NCBI GenBank assembly: GCA_017303875.1
Contig: JAFLBP010000015.1
Coordinates: forward strand, 62,001 to 126,000
DNA length: 64,000 bases
Direction: 5' to 3'
Source of the DNA: Chitinophagales bacterium
GTDB taxonomy: Bacteria > Bacteroidota > Bacteroidia > Chitinophagales > Saprospiraceae
This document shows, in pieces, positions 9,150 through 17,406 of this stretch (its first letter is position 1; the number at the start of each line of letters is the position of its first letter). A program made the position numbers and the translations under genes. Under the pieces are notes generated by a model, which worked only from the letters and a program-made list of their open reading frames with translations, was not told where the DNA came from and searched no databases.

Positions 9150-9174
9150 CTCAAACACATAATTTCCCATTGAT

Positions 9175-12159
9175 ATGAAGCAACTTAAACAAATCCTGAC
9201 CATTGCGTTGCTGCTCCTTGCCTGGGGGCTGCACGCACAACACAGCGTTAAGGGCACTGTGACGGATAAGGCCGACGGCACTCCGATCATTGGCGCCACC
9301 GTGCGCGAACTCAACGGCAACGCTGGCGCCATCACGGACGTTGATGGCAAATTTGAACTAAAGGTTTCCTCACCGGAAGCTGTGCTTAGTGTCACCTATA
9401 CCGGCTACAGCCCTTCTGAAGTGCCCATTGAAGGGCGTTCGGAACTCAGCATTACCATCGGTTTTTCCGATAATGTGCTGGAGCAGGTGGTCGTTGTTGG
9501 CTACGGCACGCAGAAAAAAACCGACCTGACGGGCGCAGTTGGTTCGGTGAAAAGTAAAGACTTGGAGCGCATCCCGACAGCCTCTGTCGATCAGGCGCTG
9601 CAAGGCAAAATGGCCGGCGTGTATGTGACGCCCACCTCCGGTGAGCCTGGCGTTGGGGCGGTTATTCGTATTCGCGGTACCGGTACCTTGAATAACTCCA
9701 ACCCGATTTATGTGGTGGACGGTATGATTACTTATGATGCTTCTTTCGTAAATCCGCAGGATGTTCAGTCGATTGAAGTATTAAAAGATGCCTCTGCGGC
9801 GGCAATTTACGGCTCCCGGGGCTCCAATGGCGTTATCATTATCACCACAAAAAACGGTAAAAAACGCAAAGACGCCGTTATTACCCTGGGCACGTATTAC
9901 GGTACACAGTCTATTACCAAAAAGCTCGATTTACTGAATGCTACCGAGTTTGGTACCCTGTATAATGAGCTGATTAATCAGCAATATTACCCCGACCCCT
10001 CGGCCCTGGGCGAAGGCACCGACTGGCAGGATGAGATTTTCCGCACCGCCCCGATTGGCAATGTTCAATTGGGCATCAATGGCGGCAGCGACCGCTATTC
10101 CTACAATGTCAGCGCTAACTATTTCAACCAATCCGGTATTCTTAAAAACTCTGAATTTGAGCGTGTTACCCTGCGTTTGAACAATGAATTTAAGGTAAAT
10201 AACTGGCTGACCCTTGGCAATAACCTGGCTTATGCCAATGTACAGCGCCAATACGCGCCCGGCGTAATTGGCGGCGCTTATCGGATGCCTCCGGTATTTG
10301 CTCCGCGCGACAGCACCGGTGATTTCACCGACCCGACTTCGCCTTTTGGCCTGGCCATCGGCAACCCCGCTGCCGAGTTGTATTATCGTCAGAATAATTT
10401 CGCGCGCTCCGATCGTTTCTTCGGAACGGTTTACGGCAATATCCAATTGGCAAAGGGCCTCACATTCCGTTCCAATTTCGGTTTTGATATTGAAAATGGT
10501 CGCGGCCGTTCTTTTACCCCTAAATTTGAAGTCTCTGCTTCACAATTGAACAAAGATGACCAATTAAATGTGTCCATTGGTGAAAAACGCGACTGGATTT
10601 GGGAGCAAACGCTGAATTACAACAAGGAATGGGGCAAACACAGCGTGACGGTGCTGGCCGGTTACACGGCTGAAGAACGCCGCTATGAGTATCTGAATGC
10701 CGGTCGCCGCAATTTCCCCGGCACTTCCGATGTGGTGCTTTACCTGAATGCGGGCAACGACACCACCCAAACCAACAGCGGTGGGGCGCAGGAAGAGGCG
10801 CTGATTTCTTACCTTTTCCGCTTGAATTATACTTTTAACGACCGCTATTTACTTACCTTCTCAATGCGTACCGACCAATCGTCGCGCTTCACGGCAGGTA
10901 ATCGCACCGGCGTGTTCCCTTCCGTTGGTCTGGGCTGGAACATCGGACAGGAGGACTTCATTGAGAACCTCAATATTTTTGACAACCTGAAACTGCGCGC
11001 CAGCTATGGTGTGCTGGGCAATCAGAGCAGTGCAGGTTTGTACCCCAGTTATGGCTCTATCACTACAGCTTTGTATGCTGTTTTTGGCTCGGGTGAAGAC
11101 CTCAACCAGGGCGGTACGCTCATTACCCTCGGCAATCCCGATTTGCGCTGGGAAACTGCCCGCCAGACCGACGCGGGTGTGGAATTTGGTTTGCTGGGCA
11201 GTCGCCTGACCGGTGAAATCGACTGGTACAACCGCTTTACTTACGATATCATTGCTGCGGTGCCCATTCCGGCTTATGTTGGTTCTTCCGGCGACCCGGT
11301 AGTGAATACCGCCAAAGTGCGCAACAGGGGCTGGGATATTATGCTGAACTGGCGCAACAACGGCGATAATTTCATTTGGAATATCGGCGGTAATATTTCT
11401 CCGGTAAAAAATGAGATTGTAGAACTGAACGGCCAAAAAGCAGAAATTTTCGCGGCCTTCCTGCAGGGAGAAGCGGCAACCCGCTCTGCACCGGGCCTGC
11501 CCATTGGCGCTTTCTACGGCTATGTGACCGATGGCGTGTTCAATACTGCCGAAGAAGCTGCCAGCTCGCCGCGTCTGGGCAATGAAAGTGCCGGTGACCT
11601 GAAACTCAAAGACCTCAACGGCGATGGCGTGATCACGGCTGATGGCGACCGCACCTATCTCGGCAGTCCGATTCCGACCCTTACTTACGGCTTTAATGCC
11701 GGTATGGAGTGGAAAGGATTTGACCTGAATGCTGATTTGTTTGGTGTTAGCGGTAATAAAGTATACAATGCCAAACAGACCTTCCGTTTTTCGGTTTACA
11801 ACTGGGAGCAATCGTTTTACGACAATCGCTGGACGCCGCAGAACCCCGATGCCGCAACACCGCGTATTACCAATGGCGGCCACAACTATCGCGTAACGGA
11901 TCGCTTCCTCGAAGATGGCAGTTTTATCCGCCTGCGCAGCCTTGTTTTGGGGTATTCTTTGCCGCAAAGCCTGATTCAGCGCCTTAAAATTACCAAGTTT
12001 CGGGTGTATGCAGGTGGTACCAATATCTGGACAAGTCAGAAATACAGCGGTTATTCGCCGGAGTTCAGCAACTCAGGAAATGCCTACGAAGTAGGATTGG
12101 ATAACCTCGGTTACCCTGTAGCAAAAACCTGGCAAGTAGGTTTTGACGTAACTTTCTAA
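9175..12159 (+). CDS. susC: SusC/RagA-family TonB-linked outer-membrane glycan importer
   Basis: 994 residues, starting MKQLKQILTIALLLL with signal cleavage after LHAQ (about residue 22). A carboxypeptidase-regulatory-like (CarboxypepD_reg-like) beta-sandwich spans about 24-105. The TonB plug follows (VVVVGYGTQKKTDLTGAVG, then LQGKMAGVYVTPTSGEPG and IRIRGTGTLNNSNPIYVVDG), then a long 22-strand barrel ending in an aromatic residue (VGFDVTF). Motifs such as DLNGDGVITADGDR are typical late SusC features. It pairs with the SusD lipoprotein 12 bp downstream to import oligosaccharides released by the upstream glycosidases. The gene symbol is the family name; no ortholog is implied. Confidence 0.95.
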   Translation: MKQLKQILTIALLLLAWGLHAQHSVKGTVTDKADGTPIIGATVRELNGNAGAITDVDGKFELKVSSPEAVLSVTYTGYSPSEVPIEGRSELSITIGFSDNVLEQVVVVGYGTQKKTDLTGAVGSVKSKDLERIPTASVDQALQGKMAGVYVTPTSGEPGVGAVIRIRGTGTLNNSNPIYVVDGMITYDASFVNPQDVQSIEVLKDASAAAIYGSRGSNGVIIITTKNGKKRKDAVITLGTYYGTQSITKKLDLLNATEFGTLYNELINQQYYPDPSALGEGTDWQDEIFRTAPIGNVQLGINGGSDRYSYNVSANYFNQSGILKNSEFERVTLRLNNEFKVNNWLTLGNNLAYANVQRQYAPGVIGGAYRMPPVFAPRDSTGDFTDPTSPFGLAIGNPAAELYYRQNNFARSDRFFGTVYGNIQLAKGLTFRSNFGFDIENGRGRSFTPKFEVSASQLNKDDQLNVSIGEKRDWIWEQTLNYNKEWGKHSVTVLAGYTAEERRYEYLNAGRRNFPGTSDVVLYLNAGNDTTQTNSGGAQEEALISYLFRLNYTFNDRYLLTFSMRTDQSSRFTAGNRTGVFPSVGLGWNIGQEDFIENLNIFDNLKLRASYGVLGNQSSAGLYPSYGSITTALYAVFGSGEDLNQGGTLITLGNPDLRWETARQTDAGVEFGLLGSRLTGEIDWYNRFTYDIIAAVPIPAYVGSSGDPVVNTAKVRNRGWDIMLNWRNNGDNFIWNIGGNISPVKNEIVELNGQKAEIFAAFLQGEAATRSAPGLPIGAFYGYVTDGVFNTAEEAASSPRLGNESAGDLKLKDLNGDGVITADGDRTYLGSPIPTLTYGFNAGMEWKGFDLNADLFGVSGNKVYNAKQTFRFSVYNWEQSFYDNRWTPQNPDAATPRITNGGHNYRVTDRFLEDGSFIRLRSLVLGYSLPQSLIQRLKITKFRVYAGGTNIWTSQKYSGYSPEFSNSGNAYEVGLDNLGYPVAKTWQVGFDVTF

Positions 12160-12171
12160 AACTACACGACT

Positions 12172-13668
12172 ATGACAACTCGAATTTCTTCCAATCTCCT
12201 GCGCCTGACGGCCATTGTCGTGCTCTTTCTGGCAAGTTGCCAAAAGGATTTTCTCGACCGCAAGCCGCTCGGCCAGCTCACCTACGACACGTTCTTTGAA
12301 AATGAAGAACAGGCCGTACTTTCCGTAAATGCCGTTTACAATCAATTCCGCGATTGGGATTGCATTTCCTTTCCTTACATTGGCAATACCGACATCATCA
12401 GCGATGATTCCGACAAAGGCTCCACGCCGACGGATGCCTTGTATATGCTTGAAATAGATGACTTTACGTTTGACCCCACCAATGCGACCTTCTCCGGCGT
12501 CTGGCGTGGCTATTACCGTGCCATCGCGCGTGCCAACCTCGCCATCGCCCGTATTCCGGATGTAGACATGGATGTGGCCAAGCGCAATCGCCTGATCGCG
12601 GAGTGCCGTTTCCTGCGCGGATACAGTTATTTGCTCCTGGTGCAGTGGTTTGGCGAACTGCCCATCATCACCGAGCCTTTGGGCGGTGATTCTTATTACA
12701 CCCAGGAGCGCCGTCCGGAAGCGGAAGTGTATGCGCTGATTGAGAGCGATATGTTATTTGCGCTGCAAAATTTGCCTGAAAAATCTGCTTATCCGTCGGG
12801 CGATCTCGGTCGTGCAACCAAAGGTGCAGCGCGTGGTATGCTGGCCAAATTGAGCATGCTGCGCAAAGACTGGGCAAAAGCCGAGCAATATTGCCAGGAA
12901 ATTATCAACTCCGGAGAGTACAGCCTGCTGCCCAAATACGGCGACAACTTCCTGCCGGTGGGCGAGAATGGTGCTGAATCCATCTTTGAAATTCAGGCCG
13001 CTGCTTTACCGCCGAACAACGGCGTGGTGGGTCCGGGCGCAACACCTTTCAACATGGTACAAGGCGTGCGCGGTATTCCCAACCTCGGCTGGGGCTTCAA
13101 CCGGCCTTCGGACAACCTGGTTTCGGCTTATGAAAACGGCGATACGCGCCGGGAAGCTACCGTATTGTATGTGGGTGAAGTATTACCCGATGGTTCGGCC
13201 GTGGTGAAAGATAACCCTGAAATTGTCGGCGAACGCTTCAACCAGAAAGCCTGGGTGCCTGCGCATACCGGTTTGCAGGATAATGGCCCCGGCAATATCC
13301 GCGTGATGCGTTATGCCGATATTTTGCTGCTTTGTGCCGAGGCGCAAATGGAGCAAAACAAAATTACAGAAGCGCGTACACTGCTCAATCAGGTGCGCAA
13401 GCGTGCGCGGGGCACTAACAACTTCATCCTGCCGGATGTAACCGTAACGGATCAGGCGCAACTGCGCGAACGCATTTACCGCGAACGCCGCGTGGAATTG
13501 GCGATGGAGCAACACCGCTGGTTCGACCTCAAGCGCTGGGGCCGTCAGCAGCAGGTGATGCAGGCCGTGGGTAAAAACTTCGTTGCCGGCAAGCATGAAT
13601 ACCTGCCTGTTCCACAAACCGAGGTGGACCTGACCGGCGACAAAATCCGCCAGAACCCGGGATACTGA
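12172..13668 (+). CDS. susD: SusD/RagB-family surface glycan-binding lipoprotein
   Basis: 498 residues. A lipoprotein signal ends FLASC with lipidation at C23, followed by QKDFLDRKPLGQLTYDTFF, the usual SusD N-terminus. The alpha-helical TPR-like scaffold is clear (FSGVWRGYYRAIARANLAI, ECRFLRGYSYLLLVQWFGELPI, RGMLAKLSMLRKDWAKAEQY). The C-terminal SusD signature (RVMRYADILLLCAEAQ, then RERIYRERRVELAMEQHRWFDLKRWG) is complete, ending KIRQNPGY. It should cap the SusC barrel and capture oligosaccharides at the cell surface. It is the last gene of the locus; a strong hairpin follows. Confidence 0.95.
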   Translation: MTTRISSNLLRLTAIVVLFLASCQKDFLDRKPLGQLTYDTFFENEEQAVLSVNAVYNQFRDWDCISFPYIGNTDIISDDSDKGSTPTDALYMLEIDDFTFDPTNATFSGVWRGYYRAIARANLAIARIPDVDMDVAKRNRLIAECRFLRGYSYLLLVQWFGELPIITEPLGGDSYYTQERRPEAEVYALIESDMLFALQNLPEKSAYPSGDLGRATKGAARGMLAKLSMLRKDWAKAEQYCQEIINSGEYSLLPKYGDNFLPVGENGAESIFEIQAAALPPNNGVVGPGATPFNMVQGVRGIPNLGWGFNRPSDNLVSAYENGDTRREATVLYVGEVLPDGSAVVKDNPEIVGERFNQKAWVPAHTGLQDNGPGNIRVMRYADILLLCAEAQMEQNKITEARTLLNQVRKRARGTNNFILPDVTVTDQAQLRERIYRERRVELAMEQHRWFDLKRWGRQQQVMQAVGKNFVAGKHEYLPVPQTEVDLTGDKIRQNPGY

Positions 13669-13751
13669 TCTTAATGATGAACGATGAATGATGAATTTTG
13701 GGGTGGTTGGATCGTTCTGTTGGTTTGATTTAGTTTGGTGATTTAGTATAA

Positions 13752-13790
13752 AGACCCGGCTCGTATGGTACGAAGCCGGGTCTGTTTTTT
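13752..13790. terminator. Bidirectional terminator between susD and the convergent serine hydrolase
   Basis: Left arm AGACCCGGCTCGTA and right arm TACGAAGCCGGGTCT pair with one bulged base around a short loop, followed by TGTTTTTT. It lies between convergent genes (stop at 13668 on + and 13796 on -), so it probably serves both. Upstream of it, 13673-13702 carries the same ATGATGAACGATGAATGATG words seen after two other genes. Confidence 0.85.
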
Positions 13791-13795
13791 AGAAA

Positions 13796-14971
13796 TTACC
13801 ACATCACCGCATCCGCCATCGCATTGCGGAATTCGGTAAATACCGGTTTCAGGTTGCTCTTGGCGTCGGTGCCGTAATTGACGAAGTAGACCATCGTGCG
13901 GTCTTGGGTCGGGAACCAGTACATATCGGCGGTGTAGCCGAGGTCGCGGCCGCGGTGTCCGTAGGCTTGTTCGTTGGCTGGGCGCTCGGTGAAGTCGCGG
14001 AAAATACCTAATCCGTTGGCGCGGTGCACATCCTCCACTTCTTCGGTGAAGCTCAGCATTTGCGTGAGCATCGGTTCGGAGAGCAGGCGTTTTTCGCGCA
14101 CCAAGGCTTCTATAAACACCTGTAAATCATACACATTGGAGTAGACGCCGCCATAGCCGTTGCCGCTGCCGGTGTTGTAGTTGGTCACGTTGAGCAGGGT
14201 ATTGTTGTTGTACAGGTCGAAATAGCCCTGGGCCGTGTTGGCGGGCAGCGGATCGTGCCAGTAATAGGCCGTATTGTCGAGCGCCAGCGGACTGATGACT
14301 TTTTCGCGCAACAATTGGGCGTGCGATTTGCCAGTGGCTTTTTCAATAATCATAGCCAGCAGCAGGAAATTGGTATTGGAATAAGTGGGCTTGAGATTGG
14401 CGGGCGCGAACTCCGGCTCATCGTCGTACACATATTGCAGCAGTTCCTCGGGCGTCCATTTGCGGTCGGGCTGGTTGAGCACGGCGAGGTAAAAACCATT
14501 GTCTTCAATCACATCAGCGATACCCGTGCGGTGGTTCAACAACATACGCACGTTGCTTTCGCGTGCATTTTTGACGTGCTCGATCACCTCGGCATCCACC
14601 CATTTACTGATCGGATCGTCGAGGCTGAAGTAGCCCTCCTCCGCCAGTTGCAGGGTAAGCGCGCCGATAAAGGTTTTGGTAATGCTGCATGCTTTCGACA
14701 CGGTGCAGGGTTTCATGGGTATTTTTTTGGAAATATCGGCCATGCCGGCAGCGCCAACCCAGGTGCCATATTCATCGCGGACGAGGGCGGAAATGCCGGG
14801 CAGCCCCTTGGCAATATGCGCCTCCAGCACTGCCTGATAAATGGCGGCACGCGGGTGATTGGGCGTCGGGGTAAAACTGCAATCGGCGCTGTGGCCGACG
14901 TCGTCTTTCTGGCAGGCTTGCGGCGCGAGGAACAGCAGTGCTGTCAGCGCCAGTATGGTGGTGTAACGCAT
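13796..14971 (-). CDS. Class C beta-lactamase-like serine hydrolase (PF00144), exported
   Basis: 391 residues. The N-terminus is a signal sequence ending at C20 (FLAPQAC), a weak lipobox, so it may be a lipoprotein or a soluble periplasmic protein. The catalytic motifs of the class C beta-lactamase/D-Ala carboxypeptidase fold are present: S96-I-T-K99, Y197-S-N199 and an HRG triad near the C-terminus (YGHRGRDLGY) in place of KTG. The family covers esterases, peptidases and penicillin-binding-like hydrolases; nothing in the sequence argues specifically for antibiotic hydrolysis. It converges on susD and follows the outer-membrane protein gene at 15160-15762 on the same strand, from which it is separated by a repeat. 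Confidence 0.9.
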   Translation of the reverse strand: MRYTTILALTALLFLAPQACQKDDVGHSADCSFTPTPNHPRAAIYQAVLEAHIAKGLPGISALVRDEYGTWVGAAGMADISKKIPMKPCTVSKACSITKTFIGALTLQLAEEGYFSLDDPISKWVDAEVIEHVKNARESNVRMLLNHRTGIADVIEDNGFYLAVLNQPDRKWTPEELLQYVYDDEPEFAPANLKPTYSNTNFLLLAMIIEKATGKSHAQLLREKVISPLALDNTAYYWHDPLPANTAQGYFDLYNNNTLLNVTNYNTGSGNGYGGVYSNVYDLQVFIEALVREKRLLSEPMLTQMLSFTEEVEDVHRANGLGIFRDFTERPANEQAYGHRGRDLGYTADMYWFPTQDRTMVYFVNYGTDAKSNLKPVFTEFRNAMADAVMW

Positions 14972-15021
14972 GATTTTGTAGATTTAAGGAAGGATGATTT
15001 GAAAAAACTCAGCGACTGCTA

Positions 15022-15144
15022 TTTCCCGCAGAATTCGCAGATGGACGCGCAGATGGCGCAGAAATTTCACTCTTGTTATCTGCGTATTTCAAATGGAAAA
15101 TATCTGCGCCATTTGCGCGTCCATCTGCGCAAATCTGCGGGAAA
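15022..15144. repeat. Word-iterated inverted repeat, ATTTCCCGCAGA family (copy 1)
   Basis: Left arm 15022-15062 (TTTCCCGCAGAATTCGCAGA and on through GGACGCGCAGATGGCGCAGA) and right arm 15102-15144 are near-perfect complements over about 40 bp, with a loop of about 40 bp. The element starts 16 bp after the stop codon of the minus-strand gene at 15160 and lies upstream of the serine hydrolase. The same words recur at 18157-18363 and 58050-58148. Confidence 0.85.
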
Positions 15145-15159
15145 CTGCCCTGCGGCGCG

Positions 15160-15762
15160 TTAAAAACCAGTTTTTAATGGCCACGCCAAGCCCAGATGCA
15201 AAGCCGTGCCCGGCGCCATCGGCACATATTTGTTGATGAACGGCATTTGCAAAAAGAACTGATAATCAAGGGAAAAGCGCAGGCTGTTGGGCAAAGTGTA
15301 GCTCACTCCGGCTGCTGCTGAGCCCATAAATTGCGGCCTTCCGAAACGGCTTTTGGACACATAAGCGCCGTTTTGCAACTCGAAATATTCCGTGCCGGGA
15401 ATGGAATGCAGGTAACCCGCACCGATGCGCAGTTCTGCACCCAAGCCCTGCCAGAACAAGTGGCGGTAGCCTGCTTCGGAATACAGTTGAATGCCGGTTT
15501 GCACATAATGGTGGTTCCAAACGCCCAATTTGGCGGTCTGAAACCATTGGCGGCGCGGATTTTTGTTGTAGTAAAATTCCGTGCCCACATCTAAGCCCGG
15601 GTGGAGTACCACGAACATGTCGCCGCTAAACGGCAGTTGAGCACTCTGCTGAAAAACAGAGAGTAATAAGGGGCGTTTGACGGGCGGCGCGGCATTTTGC
15701 GCTTGGGCAAACCGCGCCGATCCGATCAGGAGAAACAGCAGGAAAAAATGAAGTAGTCGCAT
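15160..15762 (-). CDS. Hypothetical outer-membrane beta-barrel protein
   Basis: 200 residues with a signal peptide ending about residue 22 (SARFAQAQ). The mature part is rich in alternating aromatic/hydrophobic and polar residues with regular short turns (PGLDVGTEFYYNK, HYVQTGIQLYSEAGYRHLFW, LRFSLDYQFFLQMPF), typical of a small 8-10-strand barrel of the kind many Bacteroidota encode without known function. I do not recognise a named family. It stands alone between two long inverted repeats. Confidence 0.7.
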   Translation of the reverse strand: MRLLHFFLLFLLIGSARFAQAQNAAPPVKRPLLLSVFQQSAQLPFSGDMFVVLHPGLDVGTEFYYNKNPRRQWFQTAKLGVWNHHYVQTGIQLYSEAGYRHLFWQGLGAELRIGAGYLHSIPGTEYFELQNGAYVSKSRFGRPQFMGSAAAGVSYTLPNSLRFSLDYQFFLQMPFINKYVPMAPGTALHLGLAWPLKTGF

Positions 15763-16114
15763 ACGGTCAGGATTTGATTCCTATGCAAGTTGTATGCGTT
15801 TTCAGGGGGGAGGAAAGGATGAATGTCAATTAAGCGGGTGATTTGGGGCTTTCGGACGATTTTCCGTCGTCAGACAAATAAATAAGATCCGAATAGTAAT
15901 TTGACGACTTCGGAGAAGTCCGGACATTTGTAGCTTTTCAAGCAATATTGACCCGATTTCGGAGAAATCGTACAGACAAGGCGTGGCTGCACCCTGCGAT
16001 TTCTCCGAAATCGTATATTTTTATGCTTACCTGTCTACAAATGTCCGGACGACTCCGAAGTCAATCCGAATAGTTATCGGACTTTTAAAAGTTGTCAAAT
16101 TTAAATCCTCCCCC
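15763..16114. repeat. 352-bp gap holding nested inverted repeats (TTCGGAGAA family), 15886-16081
   Basis: An outer pair (15886-15933 and 16033-16081) shares GTCCGGACATTTGTAG, GACTTCGGAG and ATCCGAATAG words in inverted order. Nested inside are CGATTTCGGAGAAATCG (15954-15970), itself a palindrome, and its complement at 15997-16013. The element ends about 34 bp from the stop of the small protein gene at 16115, so it lies at the 3' end of the ABC/radical SAM operon. The part nearest 15763 should contain the promoter of the minus-strand outer-membrane protein gene, but I see no clear TAnnTTTG. Confidence 0.75.
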
Positions 16115-16468
16115 TTAGACTGAGGCCAACACCTCCACCAACCCCTCCGCATCCTTTATTTGCTCCAAAGCCGCCGCATCGAGCAAAACCTCCAGGTTTT
16201 CATCCCGGCGGCGCAGTACCAAGGGCAGGGTAGCGTTTTTCCAGTCGGGGTATTGCGCATGAAATTCATCGCGGTGCAAAAAAATCAGTTCGTGTTGGCT
16301 TTTTTGCACGTAGGCTTCCCAAACGGGGCGTATTTTGAAGACGCCGTAGGTGATGTCGCACAAATGACAAGGATAGGTGGCGGGCGAAAAGATTTTGTGC
16401 GCAATATCTGCGGCGAGGTTGAAATAGCCGCTGTCGGCGTTGTAGACAAAAATCAGGCGGTCTTTCAT
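16115..16468 (-). CDS. Small conserved hypothetical protein with a CHLC motif, partner of the radical SAM protein
   Basis: 117 residues, cytoplasmic, no signal peptide. It starts with a beta strand and loop LIFVYNADSGYFN and has YPCHLCDITYGVF around residue 33, a CxxC pair that could bind a metal or be redox-active. I recognise the general type (small proteins with an N-terminal FVYNADSG motif, sometimes labelled GTPase in databases without a visible P-loop) but no assigned function. Its start overlaps the end of the radical SAM gene by 4 bp, so translation is probably coupled and the two may act together. Confidence 0.7.
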   Translation of the reverse strand: MKDRLIFVYNADSGYFNLAADIAHKIFSPATYPCHLCDITYGVFKIRPVWEAYVQKSQHELIFLHRDEFHAQYPDWKNATLPLVLRRRDENLEVLLDAAALEQIKDAEGLVEVLASV

Positions 16469-17406
16469 GCTTGCTGGAATTTGCTTTGCAGGGTTTCCAT
16501 ATCAAAATAGTCGCGGAAAAACTCATCGCACCACAGGCATACGTTCTGCAATTCGGCGTTGCGCGCCTCGGCAATTTCCCGGCTCACACCCACCGATTCG
16601 CCCATGCCCAAAGGGTCGCCTTCGTTGATTTTCTGAAACACCGGCGACTGCGCCACGCGGGCCAGCACCTCGGCCACTTTTTCTTTGCGGGCATCGCCCA
16701 TAGCTTTATAAGTGCCAGGACAACAAGGGTTTATGCGCCACAACTGAATGGAAATTTCCTGCGGAATGCCCTCTGCGCCCGTCAGGAAGCCAACGCCGCC
16801 CGACAACACTTTGCAGAAATTATGCGCCGGGTCGCGCTTCCAGATGTCTTTTTCCATGGCCCGGCCGCGCGCCCAGTTGCCGCCCAGCCACATGTCGTCG
16901 GTGGCGCCCCAGTAGCCCCAGGAGAGCGGGTGTTCCTGCACTAAATAAGTCTCTTTTTCAATGAGCGGGTCTTTGTCGTCGCCGTTCACGCCCCGCGATT
17001 CAAAGAGTTCGGCCAGTTCCAGGAGGCGCGCACCGCTGTGCTTGTGGTAGCGGTCAATGGAGGCAATATCGAAGCGGGTAACGCCTTTTTCGATCAGCGT
17101 ATCGAGGATTTCGCCCGTGAGCAGGTCGCCGTTGGTTTGCAGCATGATTTGCGTGCCGCTGCCGCCGTAGCGTTCCTTCAGGCGGTCGAGGATGGCGTAG
17201 AGTATTTTTTTCTCGGCAATGGGTTCGCCGCCGGAGAGGATGATGCGGTCAATACGCTCGGGCAGGTTGTCAATAATGGCCATACAATCGGCTTCCGACA
17301 TGCGTTCGCCCTGCGGCCCGGAGAGGTTGTAGCAGTGGTCGCATTTGTCGTTGCAGAGTTGGGTAAAGACCCAGTAGAGCGATTCGCAGTGGTTAAGATC
17401 AGACAT
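16465..17406 (-). CDS. Radical SAM protein with C-terminal auxiliary-cluster cysteines
   Basis: 313 residues from the ATG at 17406, chosen because it gives an 8-bp overlap (ATGTCTGA) with the ATPase stop; a longer in-frame start at 17457 would bury 17 extra residues in the ATPase gene. The canonical CxxxCxxC (C18, C22, C25) that holds the SAM-binding 4Fe-4S cluster is followed by the GGEP motif (SGGEP, 59-63). Additional cysteines C198, C228, C229, C290 and C293 (NPCCPGT, CLWC) suggest a SPASM-like auxiliary cluster, as in peptide- or cofactor-modifying radical SAM enzymes. It is embedded in an ABC importer operon of the YnjBCD type, so it may process the imported compound or a metal-binding cofactor. 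The substrate is unknown. Confidence 0.85.
   Translation of the reverse strand: MSDLNHCESLYWVFTQLCNDKCDHCYNLSGPQGERMSEADCMAIIDNLPERIDRIILSGGEPIAEKKILYAILDRLKERYGGSGTQIMLQTNGDLLTGEILDTLIEKGVTRFDIASIDRYHKHSGARLLELAELFESRGVNGDDKDPLIEKETYLVQEHPLSWGYWGATDDMWLGGNWARGRAMEKDIWKRDPAHNFCKVLSGGVGFLTGAEGIPQEISIQLWRINPCCPGTYKAMGDARKEKVAEVLARVAQSPVFQKINEGDPLGMGESVGVSREIAEARNAELQNVCLWCDEFFRDYFDMETLQSKFQQA

Noticed and set aside
8774..9160. Minus-strand ORF with GGLEVRGLEVRG-type peptide repeats
   Set aside because: The peptide repeats only reflect the 15-bp tandem DNA repeat in the susC leader, and the rest is antisense to the GH3 gene.
10861..11967. Minus-strand ORF of 368 codons opposite susC
   Set aside because: A shadow of codon bias in the susC gene; no start context, no family features.
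13796..14971. Antibiotic-resistance beta-lactamase
   Set aside because: The fold and SxxK/YxN motifs are shared by many esterases and peptidases; the HRG third motif and genome context give no support for resistance.
14255..15163. Plus-strand ORF of 302 codons across the serine hydrolase gene and the repeat at 15022-15144
   Set aside because: It is antisense to the hydrolase with its SxxK and YSN motifs, and its end reads through repeat sequence.
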